Shown here: positions 23,470 through 32,372 of the stretch, one piece after another | Layout of the letters: each line of letters starts with the position of its first letter | How positions within the stretch are numbered: the first letter of the stretch is position 1 | NCBI GenBank assembly: GCA_964409645.1 | Contig: CAYPEK010000042.1 | Span: 1-32,655 of the forward strand | Source of the DNA: CAYPEK01 sp964409645 | GTDB lineage: Bacteria; UBP15; UBA6099 | Length of the DNA stretch: 32,655 nucleotides | Direction: 5' to 3' | The notes under the pieces: generated by a model | Database searches by the model: none | What the model was told of the DNA's origin: nothing | The model's input: only the letters and a program-made list of their open reading frames with translations | Position numbers and translations under genes: made by a program

Positions 23470-24363
23470 ATGAAAGTAATGATAACGGGTGCTAATGGGC
23501 ACTTTGGAAAACTCCTCGCGCGGAGACTTCGCGCCGAATTTCCGGGCATCGAAATCGTTGGTGTCGATGTAAAGCACGAGCCGGAAGTCCATGAGGAAAT
23601 GAAGTTCAGAACGGGCGACACGCGGAAGAAACGCATCGAGGACATATTCAAGGTTGAGGGCAAAATCGACATGGTCGTGCATCTCGCTTTCGAGTCTGGC
23701 CACCAGCAGAAGATATCGTCCGACGAGCTGATGTTGACAAATGTTTACGGCACGGCGCACATGCTCGAACTCGCCGAGAAATACGGCGTCTCGAAGTTCA
23801 TCTATCCCAGCTCGACTATCGTTTACGGCGCGCGTCTGGATAACCCCGCCGCGATAAAAGAGAATCACCCGCTGCTTGGCAACCGGGACGTCCCGCCGAT
23901 CCGCGATCGCGTCGAGGCCGACTTGATCTGCCAGACGTTCGCGCGCGGGCACACGAACATGGATGTCATTATCCTGAGGCTCGTACCGATATGGCGCTCT
24001 GGCGGCCGCGGCATACTCACGTTATACATGCAGGGAGACTTTGTCCCGGTGCTTCTCGGGTTCGACCCGATGTACCAGATACTTTTCGACAGCGAAGTTC
24101 TCGAAGCGCTTATGCTAGCTATAAGGAACCCTGATGCGCGTGGCATGTACAACATCCGCGGACGTATTTTCGAGCCGCTCTCGCAGGTAGTGCGAGGCCT
24201 CGGAAAGATTCCGGTTCCGCTGCCGGAATTTCTTGTCCACATTCAGGGCAGGGCGCTATGGGCGGACAACCTCAAATTCGACCACAATTATATTAAGTAT
24301 TCGTTTGCTGTTGACGGCTCGCGGGCAAAGGAAGAACTCGGCTACGACCCGCTAAAAGTCTAA
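23470..24363 (+). CDS. NAD(P)-binding extended SDR-fold protein lacking catalytic Tyr/Lys
   Basis: This 297-residue protein has the extended SDR (NAD-dependent epimerase/dehydratase) fold. It has the nucleotide-binding TGANGHFG (6-13), D33 after beta-2, and YPSSTIVYG (112-120) with the usual Ser region. Where homologues read YaRdKveaE, it reads P143-I-R-D-R147-VEAD, so both Tyr and Lys of YxxxK are gone. It may bind NAD(P) without acting as an oxidoreductase, or use other residues. It heads an operon with an acyltransferase 32 nt downstream and a glycyl radical enzyme. The ATG at 23470 follows GGGAG and is preferred to the upstream start at 23455. Confidence 0.85.
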   Translation: MKVMITGANGHFGKLLARRLRAEFPGIEIVGVDVKHEPEVHEEMKFRTGDTRKKRIEDIFKVEGKIDMVVHLAFESGHQQKISSDELMLTNVYGTAHMLELAEKYGVSKFIYPSSTIVYGARLDNPAAIKENHPLLGNRDVPPIRDRVEADLICQTFARGHTNMDVIILRLVPIWRSGGRGILTLYMQGDFVPVLLGFDPMYQILFDSEVLEALMLAIRNPDARGMYNIRGRIFEPLSQVVRGLGKIPVPLPEFLVHIQGRALWADNLKFDHNYIKYSFAVDGSRAKEELGYDPLKV

Positions 24364-24395
24364 ATTCACCGGACACAACAAGGAGAGTCCTCTGC

Positions 24396-25244
24396 ATGGC
24401 CGGATACAGGGACCTCACAATTCAGGATTTTCTGAACCGCAACGCGCGCGACTTCATTCGCGACCGCATTCTCGAATCCGACGCTGGGCTGACACCCGGC
24501 GCTTACGATGAGTTCGGGACAAATCTCGAAACGACAGCCGACATTTCAGCGATACTGCTCTTTCTTTACCGTTTCTATTTTCGAGCCGAGTTGCACGGTG
24601 TCGAAAACCTGCCGCCGGATGGCGCGGGCCTGATTGTCTCCAACCATGCGCCGATTCTGCCGTTCGATGCCGCCATGATCTTCATTTCAGCTCTCGTCGA
24701 GCCGGAGAGACCGCGTTTCATACGCACCATCATCAACCGGAGCATTGCAAGCATACCGTTCGGCTCGTACGCGATCGCGCGCTGTGGCCAGATCATCGGC
24801 TGCGACGAAAACGTGCGTCGCATCTTCGAGCGGGAAAACATCATAGTCGTCTTCCCGACGGGCGCAGAGGGCGACATACACACGATCTTCAACAAGTACC
24901 ACGTCGATAAATTCACGGTCGGCTTCATGGAGTATGCGCTGAAACACCGAACGCCGATCATCCCGACAATCGTCACCGGTTCGGAGGAAGCGGCGATGAC
25001 GCTCGGCAAAATCGACACACCGCTATTCGGATTCAAGCACCTGCCGATCACGCCCGTGTTTCCATGGCTGGGGTTGCTTGGACTCATCCCGTTCCCGTCG
25101 AAATTCGACATCCGCATAGGGCCACCCGTGGACTATTTCACGGAGCATGCCGCCGACGCCGACAGCCCGGAAATCGTTCGCGAGCTCGTGGAGAACCTCA
25201 GATCGATTATAATCAACATGCTTGGCGAAGCGCTCGGCAAATGA
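24396..25244 (+). CDS. PlsC-like lysophospholipid/glycerol acyltransferase
   Basis: This 282-residue protein belongs to the LPLAT superfamily that acylates glycerolipids at the membrane. The catalytic block reads SNHAPILPFD (82-91), with six residues between H84 and D91 instead of the usual four. The second block is VFPTGAEG (152-159), where most members have PEG. The following HRTPIIPTIVTGSEEA is typical of the fold. Hydrophobic stretches at about 50-62 and 222-236 suggest membrane association. AGGAG-like sequence precedes the ATG, and its stop overlaps the next start (ATGA). The acceptor is unknown. Confidence 0.83.
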   Translation: MAGYRDLTIQDFLNRNARDFIRDRILESDAGLTPGAYDEFGTNLETTADISAILLFLYRFYFRAELHGVENLPPDGAGLIVSNHAPILPFDAAMIFISALVEPERPRFIRTIINRSIASIPFGSYAIARCGQIIGCDENVRRIFERENIIVVFPTGAEGDIHTIFNKYHVDKFTVGFMEYALKHRTPIIPTIVTGSEEAAMTLGKIDTPLFGFKHLPITPVFPWLGLLGLIPFPSKFDIRIGPPVDYFTEHAADADSPEIVRELVENLRSIIINMLGEALGK

Positions 25245-27781
25245 GCGGACATTCGGCTGGGAGGCAAATGGATCCCTTGGCGACATTGGATAAAGCGGGT
25301 TCACGCACCGATCTACTCAGGAACAGAGTGCTTTCGGCGCCGTATTCGATCTGCATCGAACGCGCGAGGTATGTCACCGAAGCGTACCGGCGTACGGAAA
25401 ACATGCACCCGTCCCTCCGCGCGGCGGAGGCGTTCGAGAACACACTCCGCAACATGACGCTTTTTATCCTCGACGGTGAACGCATTGTGGGAAACGTGAC
25501 CGAGAAGGTTGTCGGCGTTCCGCTGCCGGTGGAACGAGGCGAGATGAACCTCGTCCTCGAAATGGACATTGAGAATCTGCGACGGCGCGAACGTCAGCCG
25601 TATGAGATTTCGGACGCAGACAGGGACGAGTTGCTGTATGACATCATCCCTTACTGGCGTGGGAAAACGGTGCGCGATGGGAAATATTGCTTATTCAAAG
25701 AAGAAGGGCTGCTGATAAAGCCTGCGTTCGGCCCTCTCGGCCTCATCGAGTTGGTCAGGAATTTCGGCGCGGCGCAGTTGTATGAAAGCCTGTTCAAATT
25801 TGTTCGGGGACGAATGCGTCATCTGCTGCGCGCGTCGGCGGAGATTTCTGTGAACAACCCGAACCTCGTGAACAATGTTTTTGACGTGCAGGGGCATCTT
25901 GTGGTCGGACACAACAGAGTGATACACACAGGTTTCAGCGGGGTGCGCGATCGCGCGGCGGAAATTCTTCGCAGTCCGCTGCCGGAAGGAAAGAAGACGT
26001 TTCTTGAGAGTGTAGTGCGCTGCTGCGAGTCGGCTAAGATGTTCGCGGGTCGCTATGCCGAACTCGCGCGCGGGATGGCCGCTACGGAAAGAGACAATGC
26101 CCGGCGCGAGGAACTTCTTGCGATTGCAGCGCGTGCGAATCGGGTGCCGTGGCTGCCGCCGCGGAACTTTGCGGAGGCGGTGCAGTCACTCTGGTTCACG
26201 CAGGCGATGGCGGTCATCAGCACGGGTATGGCGGGAATCAATGCGATCGGCCGTCCTGACCAGTATCTTTATCCATATTATTCGGATGATCCTGTGGCGC
26301 GTGCCGATTCAGACACGGAAGCGCTTTCGTATATGGAAGAATTATTGATAAAACTCAGCAACAACCTCATAGCACTTCCGTCGTTCGGGAAGGACACGGG
26401 TTCCGAACTCGGAGCGGACAGCATGGCGCCGACTTTCGGGGGCATTGATCCCGACGGCGAGGACGCTACGAACGAGCTTTCCTATCTGTTTCTCGACGCG
26501 GTGGCGAACATCAAGGGAATGAGCAATTCGTACTCGGTGCGCATCAACGACAAAACTCCGGCGGCGTTTAAGAGGAAGGTTACGGAAGTTCATGCGGTGA
26601 CGTCCGGCCTTGCCGTTTTCAACGACGAGGTGATTGTCCCGTCGCTTGAGAGGTGCGACTGCACGACCGAGGACGCACGCGATTACGCAGTTATCGGCTG
26701 CGTCGAGCCGACTCCGCAGGGGAGCACTTTCGGCTGTACCTCCGGTAACGACATTTCGCTCGTCGGGGTTCTTGAAATGGCGCTGACGCGTGGACGCATT
26801 AGGATGACAGGCAGACGTACCGGGCCGCTGACTGCCGATCCGGCGAAATTCGGGTCGTTCGATGATTTGATGGGGGCGTTTCGCGCGCAACTCGCTTACA
26901 CGGTGGACCTGATTGCAAAGTGCGTGAATGCGAAGGATAGGGTATATGCGGCGGGATTTCACAACCCGTTCATATCATCGACACTCGACGGCTGCATCGA
27001 AAATGCCGAGGACATGACGGAAGGCGGTGCAAAGTACAATTTTTCGTCGATCAGCGCGCGCGGCCTTGGAACGGTCGCCGACTCGCTTGCGGCGGTAAAG
27101 AAATACGTTTTCGATGAAAAAAAGCTGACGATGGATGAGATGATGCGCGCTTTGCGAACGAATTTCAGGGGCCGCGAAGACTTACGAATGATGCTTTCCG
27201 GCAAATCGCCGAAGTACGGCGTTGACGACGACGCGGTGGACTCGATCGCGAAAGAGGTGGCTGAAGCGTTCTGCGAGGAAGTGAAGAAGCAAAGATCGGT
27301 GAGGAAGGACGGGTTGTTTCGGCCCGGATTCTTTTCATACGGCATGCACGTTATGGACGGCTCCTTACTCGGTGCGACCCCGGATGGAAGGCGTGCAGGC
27401 GCTCCGGTATCGAATAGCCTTTCGCCGTCCAACGGCGCAGAGATAAAAGGGCCGACCGCAGCGCTGCGCTCTGCCGCGAAGATCGACCATGTCGGGATTT
27501 CGAATGGCGCGTCGTTCAACATGAAGCTGATGCCGGCAATACTATCGACGAACGAAGGGAAGGCCAAGTTCGAGGCGCTGATCGGCGCGTATTTCAATAT
27601 GGGCGGGATGCACATTCAGGTTAACATCGTCGATGACGAAATGCTACGTGACGCCCAGCGGAACCCGGACGCCTACCGCGATCTGGTGGTACGCGTGAGC
27701 GGTTACAGTGCGTATTTCACCGACCTCGGCCGCCCGCTGCAGGACGACATCATACGCCGGACGTCGTTCTCGGCTTTCTGA
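25241..27781 (+). CDS. Glycyl radical enzyme of the CxE (dehydratase/lyase) type
   Basis: This 846-residue PFL-family enzyme is oxygen-sensitive and works by radical chemistry. The thiyl-radical site is C487 with E489 in GCVEP, and the glycyl radical is G821 in RVSGYSAYF, 25 residues from the end. True pyruvate formate-lyase has two adjacent cysteines, so it is not PFL. The C-x-E pattern is that of glycerol/propanediol dehydratases, CutC, hydroxyproline dehydratase and arylacetate decarboxylases. No radical SAM activase is adjacent. The start at 25241 overlaps the acyltransferase stop (ATGA). An ATG at 25268 with GGGAGG only 3 nt upstream is the alternative. The substrate is unknown. Confidence 0.92.
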   Translation: MSGHSAGRQMDPLATLDKAGSRTDLLRNRVLSAPYSICIERARYVTEAYRRTENMHPSLRAAEAFENTLRNMTLFILDGERIVGNVTEKVVGVPLPVERGEMNLVLEMDIENLRRRERQPYEISDADRDELLYDIIPYWRGKTVRDGKYCLFKEEGLLIKPAFGPLGLIELVRNFGAAQLYESLFKFVRGRMRHLLRASAEISVNNPNLVNNVFDVQGHLVVGHNRVIHTGFSGVRDRAAEILRSPLPEGKKTFLESVVRCCESAKMFAGRYAELARGMAATERDNARREELLAIAARANRVPWLPPRNFAEAVQSLWFTQAMAVISTGMAGINAIGRPDQYLYPYYSDDPVARADSDTEALSYMEELLIKLSNNLIALPSFGKDTGSELGADSMAPTFGGIDPDGEDATNELSYLFLDAVANIKGMSNSYSVRINDKTPAAFKRKVTEVHAVTSGLAVFNDEVIVPSLERCDCTTEDARDYAVIGCVEPTPQGSTFGCTSGNDISLVGVLEMALTRGRIRMTGRRTGPLTADPAKFGSFDDLMGAFRAQLAYTVDLIAKCVNAKDRVYAAGFHNPFISSTLDGCIENAEDMTEGGAKYNFSSISARGLGTVADSLAAVKKYVFDEKKLTMDEMMRALRTNFRGREDLRMMLSGKSPKYGVDDDAVDSIAKEVAEAFCEEVKKQRSVRKDGLFRPGFFSYGMHVMDGSLLGATPDGRRAGAPVSNSLSPSNGAEIKGPTAALRSAAKIDHVGISNGASFNMKLMPAILSTNEGKAKFEALIGAYFNMGGMHIQVNIVDDEMLRDAQRNPDAYRDLVVRVSGYSAYFTDLGRPLQDDIIRRTSFSAF

Positions 27782-27867
27782 TTATCGCGTTACCCCTTTT
27801 CAAAAAGGCACGTTTTGAACTACCGTATTAAAAGTGTGTTTTCACGCATGGGTTAAGGAGCGGCGAA

Positions 27868-28677
27868 ATGGACATCAATGCGAAGGAACTTCTAAGGAAA
27901 ATGCGGGCGGCCACTGAACCCGCGTGCAAAATAGCCATGGATTATTACGGGCGAGTCGCGGGCGAACTTAAGCCGGACAATTCGTATGTCACGAAGGCGG
28001 ACACATCGGTAGAGTTGTTATTACGCAACAAGCTGCCGCGCGTCGTCCCGGACTCGGTTGTGGTGGGCGAGGAGGGCGGACCGTGTGGGATGCCTGTAGG
28101 CGAGATCCGCAAAAAGGAGTTCGTTTGGGTGATCGATCCGATAGACGGAACCTCGGCGTTTCTCGACACGCTCCCGAATTTCTGTATCAGCGTGGGGCTG
28201 ATGCGCAACGGACGCCCGTTTGCCGGGATGCTACGGTTCCCCGTGACAGGCGATATTTACGAGGCGGTCGCCGGTTACGGTTCGTACTATAACGGCAAGA
28301 GAATATCGATTGGGCCAGACACGGAATACAGGAGAGAATGCAACCTGTACGTGCCGCAGAAGGCGCATATCAAATACAAGATAAGCTATAAGGGAAGAAC
28401 GCAGAACTTGGGAAGCTCCGCGGCCCACATAGCATTTGTAGCGAGAGGCATTGCTATAGGCGCGGTATCCAGATCGTGCGTGTGGGACTTCGCGGCGGCG
28501 GCGGTTATCGTGACCGAAGCCGGAGGCGATATACGTTATCTCGACGGACGTGCGATCAACTGGCCCGCAATGATATGTTCACGAAAAAAGTTCCCGAAAC
28601 CGGTTTTCGCGGCTGAACGATCACGTTGGAAAGAACTGGCTTCACAGATTGAATTTCTCGGCGATATCGGTGATTAA
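27868..28677 (+). CDS. Inositol-monophosphatase-family phosphatase
   Basis: This 269-residue Mg-dependent, Li-sensitive-type phosphatase has the family's metal-binding set: GEE (67-69), WVIDPIDGTSAF with D90 and D93 (88-98), and WDFAAAAVIVTEAGG with D207 (206-220). Substrates in the family include inositol phosphate, fructose-1,6-bisphosphate, histidinol phosphate and PAP, and I cannot choose between them. AAGGAG lies 7 nt before the ATG. It follows the glycyl radical enzyme by 86 nt without an obvious terminator, so it may belong to that operon. Confidence 0.88.
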   Translation: MDINAKELLRKMRAATEPACKIAMDYYGRVAGELKPDNSYVTKADTSVELLLRNKLPRVVPDSVVVGEEGGPCGMPVGEIRKKEFVWVIDPIDGTSAFLDTLPNFCISVGLMRNGRPFAGMLRFPVTGDIYEAVAGYGSYYNGKRISIGPDTEYRRECNLYVPQKAHIKYKISYKGRTQNLGSSAAHIAFVARGIAIGAVSRSCVWDFAAAAVIVTEAGGDIRYLDGRAINWPAMICSRKKFPKPVFAAERSRWKELASQIEFLGDIGD

Positions 28678-28695
28678 TCCCGCCTGTTATGTTTA

Positions 28696-29703
28696 TTAAA
28701 GCGAACCTTTCCAGATGTAGGCGCCGCCGAGGTTGAGGTAGCCGATGTTTTTCTTCAGGCGGACATAAATTGTATTTTTGCTTTTTACTTCAACGTCATG
28801 AAATAGCGGATTAACGATAAATTTCCCGGTCTTATCTATGACTCCCCATTTGCCGTCTTTCTTCGCGGGCGCCATGCCGAAGCTGAATTGCCCGACCTCG
28901 TCGAATTTCAGCGGGATCACGGCGCGGCCGGTTTTGTCTATGAATCCGCATTTCACGCCCGAGCGCACAGCGGCAAGCCCTTCTGAAAACTGATTCGCTG
29001 CGCTGTATTTGAATTGGATCGCCGTTTTCCCGGTTTTGTCTATGTATCCCCATGTGTTTTTCGATCTGACGGGCGCGAGACCTTCAGCGAACGGCATCGC
29101 TTCGTCGAACTGTTTCTTGAAGGCGACGGCTCCGGTTTTGTCGATGAACACATTTTTGCAGGCATCGTCCGAGCACTCGCCCACGACCACCGTCGCCAGC
29201 CCGTCTGAAAAATCCGACGCCATTCCATACTTCGCGGGTATGACGTATTCGCCGGTTTTATCTATGTAGCCCCATTTTTCGCCTTCCTGCACGCAGGCAA
29301 GCTCTTCCGAAAACTGACATACGGCAACATACCTCGCCTCGATAGCCGTCTCACCGGTTTTGTCGATGAATCCCCACATTCCGTTCTTCTGAAATCCCGC
29401 GAGTTCTTCGGCGAATGACATTGTTCCCTCGAACTTCGGAGCGATCACGACCGCGCCCGTCTCGTCAATATAGCCCCATCGGTTGCCCTTGCTGTAATCC
29501 GCGAGTCCCTCCGAAAAAACGCCTATCGCATCGTACATCGGAGAGACAACAATATTGCCCGAAGTGTCGATCAGCCCCTGTTTTCCTTTTTCAACGATAG
29601 GAAGTAAAATCCTGCCCGTTTCGGCCGCCGTCACGCAAAGACATACTGCACCGATAATCGCCGTCGCGGCTATTAATGTTATTTTTTTAAAATTAATCTT
29701 CAT
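28696..29703 (-). CDS. Secreted WG-repeat protein
   Basis: This 335-residue exported protein is built almost wholly of WG repeats. An N-terminal signal peptide (MKINFKK, then a hydrophobic core, cleavage probably near TAA-ETG) is followed by eight repeats of about 33 residues. Each is centred on WGYIDKTG-type sequence with a following F-S-E-G-L-A strand. A ninth, degenerate one ends the protein. Repeat 4 has an insertion with two Cys (ECSDDAC). WG-repeat proteins are usually surface or periplasmic and of unknown function. The ATG at 29703 has GGAG 8 nt upstream; the longer frame up to 29829 adds no plausible signal sequence. Confidence 0.88.
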   Translation of the reverse strand: MKINFKKITLIAATAIIGAVCLCVTAAETGRILLPIVEKGKQGLIDTSGNIVVSPMYDAIGVFSEGLADYSKGNRWGYIDETGAVVIAPKFEGTMSFAEELAGFQKNGMWGFIDKTGETAIEARYVAVCQFSEELACVQEGEKWGYIDKTGEYVIPAKYGMASDFSDGLATVVVGECSDDACKNVFIDKTGAVAFKKQFDEAMPFAEGLAPVRSKNTWGYIDKTGKTAIQFKYSAANQFSEGLAAVRSGVKCGFIDKTGRAVIPLKFDEVGQFSFGMAPAKKDGKWGVIDKTGKFIVNPLFHDVEVKSKNTIYVRLKKNIGYLNLGGAYIWKGSL

Positions 29704-29726
29704 ATCCACATCTCCAGTCTGCCGAT

Positions 29727-29735
29727 AATATATCA
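29727..29735 (-). promoter_or_regulatory. Possible extended -10 promoter of the WG-repeat gene
   Basis: On the minus strand TGATATATT gives a TGN element before TATATT, 24 nt upstream of the start codon. No convincing -35 is visible. It lies divergent to the radical SAM gene promoter. Confidence 0.35.
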
Positions 29736-29796
29736 TCCGCGAGAAAAAAATAACATAATTTCGGTGCCGCGCGGAGGTGCGAGCGCGACGGTATCT

Positions 29797-29825
29797 TTGA
29801 GTTTTCCATTCAACTCGGTTATCAT
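29797..29825 (+). promoter_or_regulatory. Predicted promoter of the radical SAM gene
   Basis: The -35 box TTGAGT (29797-29802) and the -10 box TATCAT (29820-29825), five of six matches, are separated by exactly 17 bp. Transcription would begin near 29832, giving a leader of about 42 nt. Confidence 0.55.
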
Positions 29826-29873
29826 ACATGTTGCCTGAAAAACGACCGGCAGAACGGAAACGAACGGTTACTC

Positions 29874-32357
29874 ATGAGCGTCAGCGGCAGAAAAAAGGTA
29901 GTGATATGCAGGGTATCCCCGAACTTCAAGGACTCAAAATACCGTGCGTCATACATGTCGCTCGCGCTCGGTGCTTTCAGCGTGCGTAATTACTGCATGG
30001 CGAATCCTGATATCGCCGCTCGATACGATATCGAAGTAAAAACGTTTCATGTCAGAACGGAGACTGAAAAGATTGTCTCGGAGCTGACGAAAGATGAGCC
30101 GTACATGATCGGTTTTTCGAGTTACTACGTTGACTACCTTAAAACAATCGAGGTTGCCGCGGAGGTTAAGAAGCGGTTGCCGCGGGCGATGCTGATTGCC
30201 GGAGGGCCGCAGTTTTTCGATGCGCCGCATCAGCTATCGAAGCACGGTTTTCTTGATTTTGTAATTCCGTTCGAGGGTGAGCTGCCGTTTGAGGAGTTGC
30301 TGATGAGTCTCGCTGCCGGTCGCGGGCCGGAGAACGTGGCGGGACTGGCATATCGCGACACGGACGGCGGTGTCCGGTTTACGGGCGAACGGCATGATTT
30401 CGTGGACATGAATAAAATACCGCCACTGCATACGGACGATTTTCTTGAACGGATAACGGACACGGCTATCCTGCAGACGTCGCGAGGCTGCGCGCATGCA
30501 TGTGGCTATTGCGCATATTCACGCGACAAATACCACGAAGCGAGTCTCGACAGGGTGCTGGACGAACTGAAGAGGATTCTCGACAAGCCGGACATCGTCC
30601 ACATTATTTTCGCCGACCTCGACCTCGCTTTCGATATAGAACGATTCAACAAACTCCTCGATTTCTTTCTCGCCCGCAACGACAAGCGGGTGATGATCGA
30701 CGCATTCTGGTGCTCACTGCCGAAGATAGCCGGGAGCCTCGGTAAAATGCGTGCCGCAGGATTCAGGACGGAGTTCGACATCTCACTTCAGTCGGTGTCG
30801 GACGAGGTGCTTGCGATATCGCGGCGGAAGTGGCTGCTTTTTCCCAAAATGATGGAGATAGTTCCGCAGATTCTCTGGTACTTCCCGACGGCTTCGGTGG
30901 AATTGATCTTAGGACTGCCCGGCGAAACGCTCGAGAGTTTCATGAACGACCACCTGCGGCTGTTCGAGAACGGAATACGCGGATTCAACGCTTTCGAGCT
31001 GATGCTGCTGCCGGGTTCGGAATTTTACGAGAGACACGAAGAACTCGGACTCGAATGGCGGGACGAGGTCACGTACAACATCAAACGCAGCCCTACTTTC
31101 ACGGAAGAGCAACTTGAAGAGGCGAAGCGCTTCTCGACTAACTTTCAGATTCTGTCATGGATACTTCAGCCGGAAGATGTCCCGCTTTACCGCAAGTGGG
31201 GAATCGACATGCCGGGTGTTGCAGTCAGAATGACGAACCTGAAAGAACACAGCAATGCAAAATACGACATGGGGATAACCGCGTCCGAGGTGAGCGAGAC
31301 GGCAATCGACGCTTTTGCCGGATTTCTCGTTGCCGGCGAAGGATTCCCGCCGGAAAAGGCGGAGATAATACGAAAGTACGTTCATTTTAAATATCGGATC
31401 AGCAAATTCAGGATGGACTGCGTACTTGTGGAGCTTGACAAGCCGGAGCAGAGTTCCGCTTCACCTGTTGCGCAGTTCATGGAACTTCCTATGCCTGAGG
31501 GAGTCGATAAATTTCTGAGTATCGAGTCTGTGCCGAAGCGGCCTGAGAACGCGGGAGCGGAAAGTCGCTGTTTCGCGGTGTGCGTGCGCGGCGCGAGGAA
31601 AGTTGTGCTGACGGAATCCGCAGACGCGGACAGATACAGGAGGCTTCTCGAAGTCTCTTCGGCGGCTGGTTCCGTGATTGAAATTCCGTTTTCTTTCAGG
31701 AAAGACGAGCATAAAAACATACTCGATATGATGGCTCGATTGGCTGAACTCGGCTTGATGAATGGCGACGACTTTAAAGAATACATGCGGGCGCATTCAA
31801 TATTTGCCGCGATACTTAAAAAGGGCGATTACGCCATATTGGAAAAGCGCGGGATGGAGATAACAGACGTTTCAGAATGCGCGGATATGGTTGAGGGTAT
31901 TTCTGAAAACGATCTCGATTTCTTGTTGAGTTATATGGCGAGAGAATATGCGGACGAACCGGAACGGCTGCATTTGCTGAACGAATACATGCAGGTTAAA
32001 TTCAAAACGGCATTGTTTGAAAAGCGGCGGATGGAAGAGAAACGCACAGGGCTGATCGGCGGCTACGTTGAATTCACGGCCGGAGCCGACGTTTTGGAGA
32101 TGCTCAACATCAGCGGCAGGCGGATAGAGGCATCGGGCGAGGGGCGGACACCTGTATTCGCGATCTATAATCCGAAGTTCGAGTCGGCGGTTTTTCTGTC
32201 CGGCAGAGATAACGATATGTTGAGGCGGTTGCTTGAAACCGCGAGCGTGAACGGTACCGAATCGGGAGCGCTCGAAGCGGCGTGCCTGACGAAAAGCGCC
32301 GAAGCGGCTAAAATACTCACACGATTGAGGGAAGCCGGATTTTTTGATAATTTGTAG
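29874..32357 (+). CDS. B12-binding-domain radical SAM protein with duplicated C-terminal domain
   Basis: This 827-residue protein has three parts. Residues about 10-165 form a Rossmann-like cobalamin-binding domain without the DxHxxG motif. About 195-410 is the radical SAM barrel, with the 4Fe-4S motif C206-x3-C210-x2-C213 in RGCAHACGYC. The remaining 400 residues contain two copies of a domain of about 65-90 residues (from F567 and from F762) that align without gaps. B12-dependent radical SAM proteins often methylate or rearrange unreactive carbons. The substrate is unknown. The ribosome-binding site is weak; this start keeps the whole N-terminal domain. An MBL-fold gene follows after 15 nt. 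Confidence 0.9.
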   Translation: MSVSGRKKVVICRVSPNFKDSKYRASYMSLALGAFSVRNYCMANPDIAARYDIEVKTFHVRTETEKIVSELTKDEPYMIGFSSYYVDYLKTIEVAAEVKKRLPRAMLIAGGPQFFDAPHQLSKHGFLDFVIPFEGELPFEELLMSLAAGRGPENVAGLAYRDTDGGVRFTGERHDFVDMNKIPPLHTDDFLERITDTAILQTSRGCAHACGYCAYSRDKYHEASLDRVLDELKRILDKPDIVHIIFADLDLAFDIERFNKLLDFFLARNDKRVMIDAFWCSLPKIAGSLGKMRAAGFRTEFDISLQSVSDEVLAISRRKWLLFPKMMEIVPQILWYFPTASVELILGLPGETLESFMNDHLRLFENGIRGFNAFELMLLPGSEFYERHEELGLEWRDEVTYNIKRSPTFTEEQLEEAKRFSTNFQILSWILQPEDVPLYRKWGIDMPGVAVRMTNLKEHSNAKYDMGITASEVSETAIDAFAGFLVAGEGFPPEKAEIIRKYVHFKYRISKFRMDCVLVELDKPEQSSASPVAQFMELPMPEGVDKFLSIESVPKRPENAGAESRCFAVCVRGARKVVLTESADADRYRRLLEVSSAAGSVIEIPFSFRKDEHKNILDMMARLAELGLMNGDDFKEYMRAHSIFAAILKKGDYAILEKRGMEITDVSECADMVEGISENDLDFLLSYMAREYADEPERLHLLNEYMQVKFKTALFEKRRMEEKRTGLIGGYVEFTAGADVLEMLNISGRRIEASGEGRTPVFAIYNPKFESAVFLSGRDNDMLRRLLETASVNGTESGALEAACLTKSAEAAKILTRLREAGFFDNL

Positions 32358-32372
32358 GCGCGGGGTGCTGCA

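Noticed and set aside
25241..27781. Pyruvate formate-lyase proper
   Set aside because: PFL has two adjacent active-site cysteines; this protein has one Cys followed by V-E-P, the pattern of the dehydratase/lyase group.
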